Positions 11,986 to 23,357 of a stretch of DNA of 64,000 nucleotides are shown here, in pieces. The notes below the pieces were generated by a model. The model saw nothing but the letters and a program-made list of their open reading frames with translations. It did no database searches and was not told the origin of the DNA. The stretch spans positions 1 to 64,000 of the forward strand of contig MU832055.1 in the NCBI GenBank assembly GCA_029204225.1, given 5' to 3'. The first letter of the stretch is position 1; each line of letters begins with the position of its first letter. This DNA is from Diphasiastrum complanatum. Lineage: Eukaryota; Streptophyta; Lycopodiopsida; Lycopodiales; Lycopodiaceae. The translations under genes were made by a program, and so were the position numbers.

Positions 11986-11989
11986 AGTA

Positions 11990-12133
11990 AAGAGGTCAGA
12001 TTGCAGTATTGTCGAACACAAGATATGACAACAAATATTTTTACCAAAGCATTAAGCTTGGATACACACAGAAAGTTCTGTGCAGAACTAAGTTTAAAGG
12101 TCAAGGCATTCATGGATTCAAATTAAGGGGGAG
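11990..12133 (+). pseudogene. Copia-4 pol C-terminus and polypurine tract
   Basis: Plus-strand frame with YCRTQDMTTNIFTKALSLDT, the usual C-terminal RNase H tail of a Copia polyprotein, ending with a stop (TAA) at 12124-12126. The purine tract AAGGGGGAG (12125-12133) overlaps the stop and leads straight into the LTR at 12134. The upstream part of pol is replaced by the foldback. Confidence 0.88.
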
Positions 12134-13162
12134 TGTTGGATTATTCTCCTACTAATCGACTATTCGACATTTTAATCTTCGTCCAACTTTTATCCAAACT
12201 TGCAGATTTTTTTTTGTATTTTTACACAATCTGCATAATTACTCAAAAACGGCTCACAATGTCGGCATTTTTGGGATTTTTGTCTTTTAAGATTTTCTCT
12301 CACTTTGGCTTTTTCGCAAAATGCCAAATGCCTCAAATGTTAAGAAAATGACTTTGGCGAAGACCTTCGCATCGTTCGCTTGACAATTTACGTTCATTTC
12401 TATAGAGTGATAGTTTACGTTCAAATCTGCAAACAAACTATTTATGTTCAAATCTACCGACTTGCATTAATTCATCAACAAGTAATTTCTGAGAAGTCCT
12501 AACTAGATGGATGCCATCACATCACAACCAACTGGATGATGCATTTGGCAACCTAATTGCTTAGTATAAATAGTTATTCATATTCCTATATCTCGAGCAT
12601 TGAAGCATGAAGATCAATAATCAAATATTGAATAGTTAGCGTCCCTCTCTCAAGCAGGCGAGCTTGGACACTTGAGCATTCTAGCTCACTTCTTTAGAGT
12701 TGATTAGAGATTGCTATTGTTGCTTACTGCTTATCAGCATTGCGCTTAATTCAGACTTATATTTAGTCGCTCAGAGATAGCTTAGAGTGCGCGGCTTTGA
12801 TCCGCAACTTGTTGTACTCATTTACATCTGTTTCGTTTTCATACTGAATCAATACTATCTTCTTATTGCGTTCAGGTTCATCTCAAAATGTATGCATTTT
12901 TGTAATTTTTCGTGACTGATTATTTGTCTGATAATTCAATGCTTTCATGTTTGGCTATGTAATCACTGTAGTACTAATGATTTCAAAGTTAGGTACTATA
13001 AGATCGGACGTGATTTTTATCACTATTGTTTTGTTCGAAATTGATAGGCGTAGTCATGCATAGATAGTTTATTCCTCTACGCACGATAAGTTTTAATTCT
13101 TGTCGTTCAAATTTTTTTCATTCGATTCTATATGACCTATCTTTGAACACCTCTTTCCAACA
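12134..13162 (+). mobile_element. 3' LTR of Copia-4, full length (1,029 bp)
   Basis: It starts TGTTGGATTATTC right after the polypurine tract and ends CTCTTTCCAACA. Both ends match the shorter inverted LTR at 8210-8448. The interior includes several thymine-rich stretches. No 5' partner in the same orientation lies within the window, so the copy is 5' truncated. The right flank starts TATAG. Confidence 0.92.
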
Positions 13163-13242
13163 TATAGTACTCCACAAACTTAATATTTTTGAAAGAACCA
13201 TGATACATTGGAATAGATCTAATTACTTCTACCTTATTAGAG

Positions 13243-13300
13243 TGATCATTTGCATGTCAGGAATTATTCCAAATTCCATATACTGGACATGGACGTAACA
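13243..13300 (-). mobile_element. LTR-edge fragment related to Gypsy-5
   Basis: On the minus strand it begins TGTTACGTCCATGTCC and continues in parallel with the minus-strand LTR start at 23980 (TGTTATGTCCATGTCC), including the following GGAATAATTCCTGACAT-like block. It looks like a truncated relative of that LTR. Confidence 0.5.
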
Positions 13301-13359
13301 CCAACCACTTGTCCTATAAAGTAACGATGCTTGTAAAGTATCCAATGCAATTTCAAATG

Positions 13360-13495
13360 CCTTCAAATTAAGGTACATGATGGCTCAAGGCTTGATACAC
13401 ACGCCTTTGAATTTTGGTCCACAATTTCCAAGTGGAACCAATTGAAAAGTAGATCTAGCTAAATTTTACAATTTTCAACGACTCTAAATTGGACA
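13360..13495 (-). repeat. Dispersed repeat, arm 2 (inverted partner at 10003)
   Basis: The reverse complement of this segment matches 10003-10135, including GAAAATTGTAAAATTTAGCT. From 13500 to about 14580 I see no genes or other structure that I can support. Confidence 0.65.
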
Positions 13496-14583
13496 AAAAA
13501 TGTATACAACTAGATTATAAATGGATGAATGCCACCAACAAAGTCCAAGATTGAAGCTCGGAAGTTGATTATTGAAGCAACGACATATCAATTGTAGATG
13601 AAATGTCCAGAATGGGAATTGACAAAATTCTCAGACATTGTATTATGTTTTTTTAAACACAATAGAAGCCATAAGGAAAACTATGTATAAAAGTCTTACA
13701 TGTGGACACTTTGGAGCAAATGTTACAACAAAGATAATTGTTCACGATGGACCTTAGTGGCAAACCTTAAGTAGATATATTTTTCAATATGTGAGAACTG
13801 TGATGTTTGTCAATGAACCTTGAAACCTTAATTAAAGGAGGGGATGATGTTACAACCTTTACTAGCTCAAAGTCTTTATTAAAATGATGGCGTTTGACTA
13901 TTGTGAGAGATTATACCTGCAACAAGGAAACTCAAGCATGTTATATCGATGTAGTTGTTGATTACCTGAAGCTAAATGAGCGCAATTCGAAAATGATAAT
14001 ATGATTTTGCTACAGAACCATCTTCTGTGCACTTTGGTTGTCCAATTAGATTGATTTATGATCGTGGCATACTTTTGAAACCATATTGCACTTGTTGTCA
14101 TGGTTGTTAGTTGTACCATATTCAATAAACTCTATTATTGAAGATGTGATGGCGTGATAGAATGATGAGAGAACATCTTTTGAGGGAGTTCATAACATAA
14201 TACACATATCACTCAAAGTAAGAAAAAAAGCATTAAAAATATTACACTCATTCTCCAATATTTATGCCTTGTAAATATCTTTGAAATATGCTCACTAGAG
14301 CATTATGCCCATAAAAGCGTAATCTAAAATAGATGTCTACACCCCCTTCAAGCCCATGGCTTAAATAACTCATTATGCTCAACCCAAAAAAGTTGGTATT
14401 ACACACCTACTTCCGCAAAAGCTCAAACGTAAAATCAATGTTTAGGCACCTTTAGGCCCTACTGTCTACCGACTCCTACATCTTGCAGGCATTGCCCACT
14501 TTGCCCCTTGCTCAATCACAACCACACGCTTTTTTCAAAAATTAAAAAAAATAAAATTTTTATTCACATAAACTTGCCCAAAG

Positions 14584-14668
14584 TTTCTGTGATTGACATG
14601 TCTCTTTATCCCGTAAGCATTTTGAAGTTTTTGTGATTGACATGTCTCTTTATCCCATAAGCATTTTG
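14584..14668. repeat. 42-bp tandem duplication
   Basis: Two adjacent copies of a segment with core GTGATTGACATGTCTCTTTA followed by TCCC(A/G)TAAGCATTTTG. They sit next to the TA microsatellite. Confidence 0.85.
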
Positions 14669-14680
14669 CACTTGTTACAG

Positions 14681-14686
<6 letters not shown>

Positions 14687-14729
<43 letters not shown>
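14687..14729. repeat. (TA)n microsatellite
   Basis: 43 bp of alternating T and A. It makes an Ile-Tyr repeat in a minus-strand reading frame that is not a gene. Confidence 0.97.
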
Positions 14730-14733
<4 letters not shown>

Positions 14734-14959
14734 ATCAACAAATTAATCTTAAAATGTGTGTGTGTATTTGGTGCCCACACCTGCGCGTGGTCTAAAGCAT
14801 GAGATTGCCAACAAATCTGTTGCCTGCCAACTAATGCTTGCAAGTTGCATGCTTGCACTCCATGTAGAGTTTTCTTGGAACCAGCAAATTTTCTTGGTGC
14901 CCTTGCACCTGCGCAGTGCGAAATAAAAAAAATCTCGGGCATTGCCAGATGGCGCATTG

Positions 14960-15039
14960 CTTCTTGGTTTCCAAGGGAAGGCTCGAACTTGAGACCAAAG
15001 AAACTTTGGATGTCAAGCTAACCAATTGAGCCAACCCCC
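14960..15039 (-). mobile_element. Short tRNA-derived retrosequence (SINE-like) with 15-bp target duplication
   Basis: On the minus strand the insert begins GGGGGTTGGCTCAATTGGTT, with a good box A (TGGCTCAATTGG, complement of 15022-15033) and box B (AGTTCGAGCC, complement of 14980-14989), the internal RNA polymerase III promoter of tRNAs and tRNA-derived SINEs. The 3' side lacks a matching acceptor stem, so it is not an intact tRNA gene. The 80-bp insert is flanked by identical CCAGATGGCGCATTG repeats at 14945-14959 and 15039-15053, as expected for target-primed retrotransposition. Confidence 0.7.
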
Positions 15040-16200
15040 CAGATGGCGCATTGGCAGAGTGCTGAAGCCAAACGCGCAAGGGGTGCCTTTAAGTAAGGGC
15101 GAAGGGGTTCAACTATTTAGTTGATCTCTTTCTATAACATACTTGGAAAGGAATGAGGAGCTAACTGTCCGTACTTTTATCGTTGCATAGTTGGCCGCCT
15201 GTCTATCTCCTTCGTACCTGCTGCTCGCATCAAGCAACTATGGTTTCCTTTCTCACTGATTTAACTCCATTTGCTTATGTTACCGTGCTTATCTTTTGCA
15301 TTTGATGTACTGTCCGTGTTACAAGCTCAGTGATACCTATATTATGTCTTATCTCTCCTTCACTTTGTCACAGTCTTGAATTGTTTGTTTCCTTCGCTTG
15401 TTCAATGCGTCTACAGGCGTCTATGCAAATTGTATATGGAAAGTTGGTTGGCACACTGGATGACCATCAACATAACTGACCTATCTGCGTTCCTCTGTAG
15501 TAAAGAATCCTATAAAACGTATTGAACCAACATTACGATCCATTTTACAGTGGAAAGGTTCCCCCACCCCCAGAAGTTCGCTACGAGAAATTCACATGAT
15601 TTTTGACTGCCACGAAATAGTTGATCAACTCATAAAAATGCCATGCCCAGAAGTTTCTCACAACACATCGTACTATCATGGCGATTAAGAACAAGTAATC
15701 CTGCTGTAACTTCTCAAATGACCCTTCATCACTGTGAAAGATCACAAAGAAGAAAATTCCAAAAATTTTACTGGTTCTCACCCACCACGATTGTATGATG
15801 TGTTGTAAGAAAATTCTGGTCATCATTCTCTATGGTGATTCCCTTTAGGAAGACAATTCCCCAATACATGTAACCACTTTATGGAGTTTTGATCCGTTAG
15901 GCTTTGAACTTATGCAAATTCTTCTAGCGATATAAAAGCCATAGATCAAGGCTATAAAGTATGAATGAAATAGGTCCCATTCTTCTATAAGGAAGTGACT
16001 TCATTCGATTGGTGGGCTTGTCGTAACTTCTCAAATGACCCTTATCACTATCAAAAAGGTTACTAGAAAGACCATTCTCCCATAGATGGCACTTTATGGA
16101 GTTATGATCCATTACATTTCGAACTGCATATTTTGCAAGCATCTAAAAGGATTAGAGGTCTCATAAATTATTGCTATGAAGTTATGAACTAGGTAAGAGT

Positions 16201-16845
16201 CAAAGATGCACATTCCGATCCGGGATTCCTCATTAGGGTTTCCCAAAATGCAAGTTTTAAATTATTTTCTTTGGTGGGGAATGTGAGTATGAGCCTAGAG
16301 GTCTCTTACCCAGCAGTAAAGATTCTGCAAATCTCTGAGTTTTTGCAGAAATGAGCATTTAATCTCTGATCTTTAGACAGCAGTAGGAGACAATGCAATG
16401 CTGAATTTTTGGCAACAGTAGAGAGCAGGCAAATCCCTGATTTCAGGCGGCAGCAAAGAGCACACAAATCTTCCATTTTTTTGGCAATATAGAGCAGTCA
16501 ATACCTGATTATTGGGTAGCAGTAAGAATTTTAATCTCTGATTTCTGGACAGCAGTAGGAGACACTGCAATGCTGATTTTTGGCAGCAATGATGAGCATC
16601 CAATTCCCTGATCTTGACAGCAGTAAAGAACTTGATTCCTAGAAGACACTGAAACACTGATGACAAGGCCCTCACTAGTAGGTTGCACTACCGCTGCAGC
16701 ACCGTAAAAAAATTTGCAACTAGCTGGCTGCAGCATCTTAAAAAAATTGTAAACTTTTTTTTGCAATCTGGGACCACTATCTGGGTCCTGGATCACCAGC
16801 GTTCCGGAACTTTGATGCAGTGGATTGCGATCCGCTGCATTTGGT
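16201..16845. mobile_element. 645-bp non-autonomous hAT-like element
   Basis: It is flanked by a perfect 8-bp repeat GTAAGAGT (16193-16200 and 16846-16853), the size made by hAT transposases. The ends are imperfectly inverted: CAAAGATGCA on the left and TGCATTTGGT on the right. The uninterrupted site is seen in a neighbouring array unit (GTAAGAATGAAGTAAG near 23448). It encodes no transposase. The interior holds a minisatellite. The left end resembles sequence at about 36458 (CAAAGTTGCAGGCC, then TTAGGGTTTCCCAA). Confidence 0.7.
16310..16650. repeat. Degenerate minisatellite inside the hAT-like element
   Basis: A block of about 45-60 bp built around GACAGCAGTA and AATCTCTGAT is repeated six or seven times. 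A longer period of about 173 bp is visible: the GACAGCAGTAGGAGACA(A/C)TG block near 16376 recurs near 16549. Subterminal repeats of this sort are common in hAT elements. Confidence 0.7.
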
Positions 16846-16994
16846 GTAAGAGTGAAGTAGGTCCTATTCTTCTATGAGGAAGTAGTGACTTCATTCAATT
16901 GATGGGCTTGCCATAGTAACTTGTCAAATGATCCTTACCACCATGAAAAAGGTCACTAGAAAGACCATTCTCGCAACGTATCCCACTTTATGGA

Positions 16995-17551
16995 TGTCGC
17001 ATGTACTTTGAATCCCTTTGCCCAATGTAAATGGTAAATAGTAATTATTGAACTGTAAATGGCTAAGTCACCGGCCTGTGCAATGTAAATATTTGTTATA
17101 GTGACTAAATCCGAGATGGCCAAGGGGGTACTGGGTCTCATGAGAGTCTGCTGGAGACGGTCAATGGACAGGTCAACAAGACGTGTCATATGCTCATTGG
17201 GACACGTGGTCCAATGCATGAGTGACACGTGTCAGACTGTCCACCTACTAGCTTGCCCATGTGTCAGGGTACTGCCAAGTGGCAAGTGTCGGCTGTGCAT
17301 GGAGTTTTGCCATGTGTCGACGTTAGGATGTGTCAGGGTTAAGGGGTGCTTGAGGGGATATAGGGTGAGCCTTGTCAGGCATTCCTCATTATGATTATGG
17401 TATTCCTATGCAGCTATGGTTGGGAGGAGACTTGCAACAGAGCTCTCATGTTTGCTTGTTGATCTATGTACATTTGCTTGAGATTAATAAAGTGACGGAT
17501 TTGCTGGGTAATTCTGTGTATTACTTAGGGTTTGTGAGCTTGTGTGCAACA
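16995..17551 (+). mobile_element. 5' LTR of Gypsy-4
   Basis: It starts TGTCGCATGTAC and ends GTGTGCAACA. It matches the 3' LTR at 22684-23357 throughout except for an extra segment in the latter. If the true ends are ATGT...ACAT, the LTR is one base longer on each side and the target duplication becomes TATGG. Confidence 0.93.
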
Positions 17552-17553
17552 TT

Positions 17554-17565
17554 TGGTATCAGAGC
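17554..17565 (+). promoter_or_regulatory. Primer binding site of Gypsy-4
   Basis: TGGTATCAGAGC, complementary to the 3' end of initiator tRNA-Met, one or two bases after the LTR. A 550-bp untranslated leader follows before gag. Confidence 0.95.
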
Positions 17566-18114
17566 AGTTACTTTCAAGACTTGTGTGGGATTTGGCATCT
17601 TCAGTTAGGGTTTGGAGCATTCTTGGAGAGCCAGCGCCCTACTGCAGGTGATCTGTTGGCAGATTTGGAGCCCATAAGATAGCAGATTGAAGCCCTATGG
17701 TGGATTGTTGATCTTTTGGCAGCCTTTGAGCATTTTCTACTACGCGGCTTGATTATTCTCTTCTCTTTTGTGAAAATCCAGCCCACATAGGATTTGTAAA
17801 TTTGTTTGTAACTTCTTCAATACTCAGTATTTTTCAGATCTGTCAGTTGCAATAAGCTTCTTGTGGTAGGTCGCTGGTAGGGTAGGGCTTTTCGCCTTTT
17901 GATTCGGTGATCATCCATAGTTTTTTGCCGATTGTCAGTTTGAAACCCTAGTTTGCTGGTTTTTGGAGAAGAAGAGTCTATGTGTAGTTAGAACTTGGCT
18001 GTAGGAGATCTATTCTATCCAGTTCTTCTAGGAATTCAGGGCAACCTATCTGTGTAGTGATTTGAGGTGCTGAGAGCCTGGTTTTGCTTTGTTTCTGCTA
18101 CCTATTTTTCTGCT

Positions 18115-19124
18115 ATGGCATCCGCAAGCAACACCAGTCAAGATTCACAGAGATTAGATGCTGTATGTTCCAAGGTGGATACTATCGAAGCTACTCTTAA
18201 GCTGATTTTGGAGCAACTCAAAGGTAAAGGGGTTAGTGTTCCTGAGAGAGTCAGTGGTACAGCTATGGAAGCAGAAAGGACATTGTCAACGGGCCATGAA
18301 GCTGAGTTGGGGTTTCGAAAGAGAAAGCTACCTACTATCAAAGATTTAAAACCTCCGAAGTTCACTGGAGCAGTATCTATGAGAACTACTGATGCCGTTG
18401 AGAATTGGTTGCAAAAGTGGGAAAAAGCATTCCAGATGTGTGGCATAGACGATGAAACTGAGATGATTGCTAAAGCCACATATCGTTTTCAAGAGTCAGC
18501 ACAAAGGTGGTGGAAAAGAATGACCTAGTTCCAACCACATGGGAGGCATTCTAGCAAATGTTTGCGCAAAACTGGGTGCCTATGGATGAAGACAACAGAG
18601 CCATGCAACAATGGTCTTATTTGAAGCAGGGTAACTGCGTGCAAGATTTCGCAGACAAGTACCGAGAGGCTTTGTTACGCATTCCTCAGGAAGTTCCTAT
18701 GTACATGCAAATATTTCACTTTGTGGAGGGACTTCGAGAGAGTATTCGCCCTTTCGTGCGGAAGGAGCGATCTCCTGATTTGCAATGAGCCATCCAGATG
18801 GCTTTGTATTATGAAGATGGGAAAAAAGGCCCGGATCCTGTTGCGGTAGCTGGTACAGGTGGTCAACAACCTTGGGGACGCAAGGGCAAATGGAACAAAA
18901 AGAGAAAGTTTGAAGGTCAAACCAATCAGTTGCAAGCTCGGGGTGACCAAAGGAAGAAGGGTGCAGGGGCTCCAAAAGGCAAAGGGTTGTATGGGCAGCC
19001 CAATGCCCAAAAGGGTCAGGGCCTTCAATGTTGTCGCCACAGGATCAAGAACGTGCATAGAGGGAGAACCTCTGTTTTGGATGTTTGGGACAGCATAGGT
19101 GGAAGGAATGTCCACGGAACTTGA
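18115..19124 (+). pseudogene. Gypsy-4 gag
   Basis: The likely ATG is at 18115 (MASASNTSQDSQRLDAV). A retrotransposon gag core follows (NWLQKWEKAFQMCGID, then AQRWWKRMT) and is broken by TAG at 18526-18528. It resumes at 18558-18788 (FVEGLRESIRPFVRKE), ends in TGA, and continues with a basic region to about 19124. The expected CCHC knuckle near the end is not intact. Several of the stops are one C-to-T change away from Gln or Arg codons, as expected from decay of methylated cytosines. Confidence 0.88.
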
Positions 19125-19156
19125 TGCGGACCACATATAATCTTCAGGTGGACTAG

Positions 19157-22100
19157 ATGAACCAGGGTGATGACCCTATGGTAGTGGAAGAGATTGAGCA
19201 GGAAGCCAATCCATATGTTCCACGCCTCATGAATGTTTTGGTGGTCAGGAGAGTGGACACGGCTCCACCAGTGCTTTTGTCAAAATCGGCTCGCCAAGGG
19301 TATCAATTTCCTAACACTTCTCTTATTGTTATGCGAGGACAACTGTGTGGTAGAGATGTTCAGGTTCTATTTGACACTGGGTCCTCTCATGATGTGTTGA
19401 ATTCAACTTTGGTACGGAAGTTAGGTGTGAATACTCAACCATCCCAGTACCAGTACACAGTGGAAATGGCTGATGGAAAGGGTACAGAGATTTGGGATAA
19501 GAGGGTTGTGGGCATTCTACTAACTGTACAAAGTTACACAGAAGAGTTGGATTTTGAAATAACACGGCTTGCGCGGTTTGATGTGGTGTTGGGCATTTGT
19601 TGGCACACGATGCGGAAGCCACACATAGCCTGGGATACTCATGTGTATGAGTTCCAGTTTGATGGTGTGATGCATTCCCTTCGTGGTGAGGATGTGCCTC
19701 CTGGACCGCTTGTTTCAGCTACGCAGTTGCGTAGGATCCATTGTGAGTACATGTGTGTTTGCTTTCTACTTGATATGTCTACTAATACTAGTCAGAGTAG
19801 CATGCAGTGTGTGCAAACCAATACTATTGCCAATTTGGATCAAGAGATTAGGAGAGAGTTTTCAGATGTGTTCATAGATGATCTTCCATCTGTTTTACCT
19901 CCTAAGAGGAATGTTGAACATAAGATTGAATCAATACCTGGATCATGTCCTATCAATAGACGTCCTTACAGAATAAGTCTTAAGGAGGAAGAGGAAGTGA
20001 GACGGATGGTCGATGATTATCTGGCCAAGGGGCAGATACGACCTAGTTATTCCCCTTTTGCCTCTCCGATCATTCTTGTAAAAAAGAAGGATGGATCATG
20101 GCGTATGTGTGTGGATTATCGAGGTTTGAACAAGATAACGGTTAAACATCGATATCCTATGCCACGTATAGATGATTTGCTTGATGCCTTGTCAGGTGCC
20201 ACTGTGTTCAGTAAAATAGACCTAAAGAGTGGATACCATCAGGTTAGAGTTCGTGAAGAGGATGTACACAAGACTGCCTTCAGAACTCGGTTCGGTCACT
20301 ATGAGTATCTTGTGATGCCATTTGCATTGACTAATGCCCCAGCTACATTCATGATGATGATGAATGATGTGCTCAGACCGTATATGGGTAAATTTGTCTT
20401 AAACTTTGTTGATGACATTCTGACTTACAGTGCAGGTGAGGTCAAGCATATGGCTCACCTTAGGACTGTGTTGTCTACTTGAGGGAGAACACTTTGTTTG
20501 CCAATAGTAAAAAAAGTGAATTGTTTAAAAAAGAGATTGAGTATCTTGGTCATGTAGTGTCTGCTGATGGAGTAAGGCCAGATCCTAAGGAGGTTGCTGT
20601 GATCGTTGCGTGGCCTGTGCCGGCTGATTTGACAGCACTCCGTTCTTTTCTTGGATTGGTAGTATTCTATAGAAAATATGTTAAGAAATACTCCTATTTT
20701 GCAGCACCTTTGACTGATTTGACTCAAAAGAATAGATTTGGTGAGTGGACTGAACTGCAACAAGCAAGCTTTGATCAGTTGAAACAAGCTATTGCTGAGT
20801 GCGTCACTCTAAAGATTGTAGACCCTCAAAAGCCCTATGTTATAGTTACGAATGCGAGTGACATTGTAGTGGGAGCTGTTCTGATGCAAGAGGTAGGCCT
20901 GTGACCTTTGAGAGCAAGAAGCTCAACCTTGCTCAAAAAAATTATCCAACTCATGAAAAGGAGTTATATGCCATAGTTCATGCATTAAAGGCATGGAGGC
21001 ATTATCTGTATGGATCGGAATTTGAGGTATACACTGGTCATGATACCTTGAGATACTTTTGTAAGCAGCCAGACCTTAGAGGCTGGCAAGCCAGATGGTC
21101 TGAGCTCATGCAGGAATTCCTAATGGAGATTCGGTACAAGAAAGGTGCCGAGAATCGTGTGGCAGATTGACTATCTCGTGTGGTGTATCAGATGTCATTT
21201 GTAGTCATTGAAAATGACTTACTGTCTGAGATAAGAAAGGCTTAGCAGGAAGATCCTCACTGTAAGAAAGTGGAACAGGAGGTGAGTCATGGCCATGCAG
21301 AGTCTCAAGAGGAGAGCTCTTCTACCTTGGTTCGCACTTATCTTAAGTATTCCATAGAAGATGGAATAGTGATGAGAAATGGCAAGGCTCTTATTCCAGC
21401 TTGTGAGGTGCTGCGAAAGAGGATCTTGCATCTCTGTCACGATAGCCCTAGTGCTGGTCATCTTGGTGTGGATAGGACCTATGAGTTGATACGACGTAAC
21501 TTTTGGTGGTCGAGACTTAAGAAAGAAGTAAACCATTATGTGACACATTGTTTTAAGTGTCAAGTTAATAAGGCTGAAAGGATTAAAGTGCCTGGATTAT
21601 TACTCCCGTTACCTATACCACAAGGGAGATGGGAGAGTATTTCCATGGACTTTATTACATGTTTACCGCATACGCAGCAGCAACATAATGCTATCCTAGT
21701 TGTGGTTGACAGACTCACAAAAATGGCTCATTTTATCCCAACTAGTAATAAGATTGATGCACCTGGTACGGCTGATTTGTTTATACAGCATGTATTCAGA
21801 CTTCATGGATTACCTAGATCCATTGTGTCTGACAGGGATTCTCGTTTTACTGGCAATTTTTGGACTGCAGTATTTGAGAAGTTAGAGGTGCAGTTGGGAA
21901 TGAGTAGTTCTGATCATCCTGAAACAGATGGGCAGACTGAGAGAGTTAACCAAACCTTGGAAGACATGCTTAGGGCGTATGTGAGTGAAAGGCAAACGCA
22001 ATGTGAACGTTACCTACCATTGTTGGAGTTTGCCTATAATGATAAAAAGAATGCATCTACGAAGATGAGTCCTTTCGAGCTAAATTATGGTTTTAGACTA

Positions 22101-22671
22101 TAGGTATGCCTCATAAGACACCTAGTGCAGTGCTATGGAATTTCTAACTCACATGCAACAGATGTTGGAAGGAAAATGTAAAAGTGGCGATGGATCGGGA
22201 AAAGACGTATGCTGATCTGGATCGTACGCCAAGAGAGTTCGAGGAAGGAGATATGGTATTTCTCAGGATTCCAAAGGACTCGAAAACCAGACAAGGAAGT
22301 GTTATAAGTTGTCACCTAGATACTGTGGCCCTTGGAAAATTGTTAAAAAGATTAATAGCGTTGCTTATGAATTGGATTTGCCTGTTGGTTGTAAGGTTCA
22401 TCCTGTTTTTCATGTTTCACGCTTAAAGAAGGTTTTACATGATGGTGATAACTTGTTGGCTGATGGCCTTGTATTGTTTCAGGAGCATGGGGAGGTGATG
22501 CATGGAACAGCGAGAGTATTGGACCGGAGGCATAGACGGTTGCGGAATCGTTTGCTCCGTGAGTACTTGGTTGCATGGCATGGACGACCTCTCAGCGATG
22601 CTACCTGGGAGACTGCGCATGGGTTGCATGCACAGTATCCAGACTTTGCCATCGAGGACGATGTCATATGA
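19157..22671 (+). pseudogene. Gypsy-4 pol: protease, RT, RNase H, integrase, chromodomain
   Basis: Protease motif [13 protein letters not shown] (about 19366). RT at about 19950-20480 ([19 protein letters not shown]; catalytic box FVDDILTYS), stop at 20480, continuing at 20479-20904. RNase H at 20860-21170 carries TNASD where the family has TDAS, so one catalytic Asp is Asn. Integrase at 21270-22103 has the HHCC zinc region (HLGVDRTYELIRRNFWW...CFKCQ) and the core (MDFITCLPHTQ, SDRDSRFTG). A GPY/F-type region follows at 22184-22440, then a chromodomain (REYLVAWHGRPLSDATWE, to 22671). At least four stops or frame changes break it. The stop TGA at 22669-22671 overlaps the polypurine tract GAGGAGGGAAGGGA. 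Confidence 0.93.
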
Positions 22672-22683
22672 GGAGGGAAGGGA

Positions 22684-23357
22684 TGTCACATGTACTTTGA
22701 ATCTCTTTGCCCAATGTAAATGGTAAATTTTAATTATTGAATTGTAAATGGCTAAGTTATCGGCCTGTGGAGACAATTGTAAATTGCAATGTAAATATCT
22801 GCTATAGTGACTAAATCCGAGATGGCCAAGGGGGTATTGGGTCTCATGAGAGTCTACTGGACTGACCCCCTAAAAAGTAGGAAGGGTTGACCGGTCAACA
22901 TGACATGTGTCATATGCTCAGTGGGACACTTGGTCCAGTGCATGAGTGACACTTGTCGGACGGTCAATGGACGGGTCAACAGGACATGTGTCATATGCTC
23001 ATTGGGACACTTGGTCCAATGCATGAGTGACATGTGTCAGACTGTCCACCTACTAGCTTGCCTATGTGTCAGGGTACTGCCAAGTGGCAAAGTGTCGGCT
23101 GTGCATGGAGTTTGCCATGTGTCGACGTTAGGATGTGTCAGGGTTAAGGGGTGCTTGAGGGGATATAGGGTGAGCCTTGTCAAGCATTCCTCATTATGAT
23201 TATGGTATTCCTATGCAGCTATGGTTGGGAGGAGACTTGCAGCAGAGCTCTCATGTTTGCTTGTTGATCTATGTACATTTGCTTGAAATCAATAAAGTGA
23301 CGGATTTGTTGGGTAATTCTGTGTGTTTACTTAGGGTTTGTGAGCTTGTGTGCAACA
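22684..23357 (+). mobile_element. 3' LTR of Gypsy-4 with internal duplication
   Basis: It starts TGTCACATGTAC after the polypurine tract (22670-22683) and ends GTGCAACA. It is 117 bp longer than the 5' LTR, mainly because a segment of about 80 bp (core TGTCATATGCTCA(G/T)TGGGAC) is present twice (about 22905 and 22988). Confidence 0.93.

Larger units (their letters stand above)
15709..16994. repeat. Tandem array of about 230-bp units (left part)
   Basis: A unit containing TAACTTCTCAAATGACCCTT, then CACTTTATGGAGTTATGATC, then GGATTAGAGGTCTCATAAAT recurs at about 15709-15968, 15969-16200 and 16846-16994, and resumes at 23358 to about 23490. The interruptions are the 645-bp element at 16201-16845 and Gypsy-4 at 16995-23357; removing both restores a continuous array. 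It may belong to the LTR of Gypsy-5, which lies on the other side, but I cannot show this. Confidence 0.75.
16995..23357 (+). mobile_element. Gypsy-4, chromodomain LTR retrotransposon (whole element)
   Basis: A 6.4-kb plus-strand element with LTRs at both ends, a tRNA-Met primer site, gag, protease, RT, RNase H, integrase and a C-terminal chromodomain, which places it in the chromovirus branch of Ty3/gypsy. It lies inside a tandem repeat unit; TTATGGA occurs on both sides. Many stops and a few frame changes show that it is inactive. The LTRs differ in length (557 and 674 bp) because of an internal duplication in the 3' copy. Confidence 0.93.

Noticed and set aside
14535-14957. A 140-codon minus-strand frame
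   Set aside because: It runs through the TA microsatellite as Ile-Tyr repeats and through a tandem duplication; no family resemblance.
14960-15039. A functional tRNA gene
   Set aside because: Boxes A and B are present but there is no acceptor-stem partner or regular anticodon arm, and it has a target duplication of a retrotransposed piece.
16310-16675. A Leu/Cys-rich minus-strand protein
   Set aside because: It is a translation of the minisatellite inside the hAT-like element.
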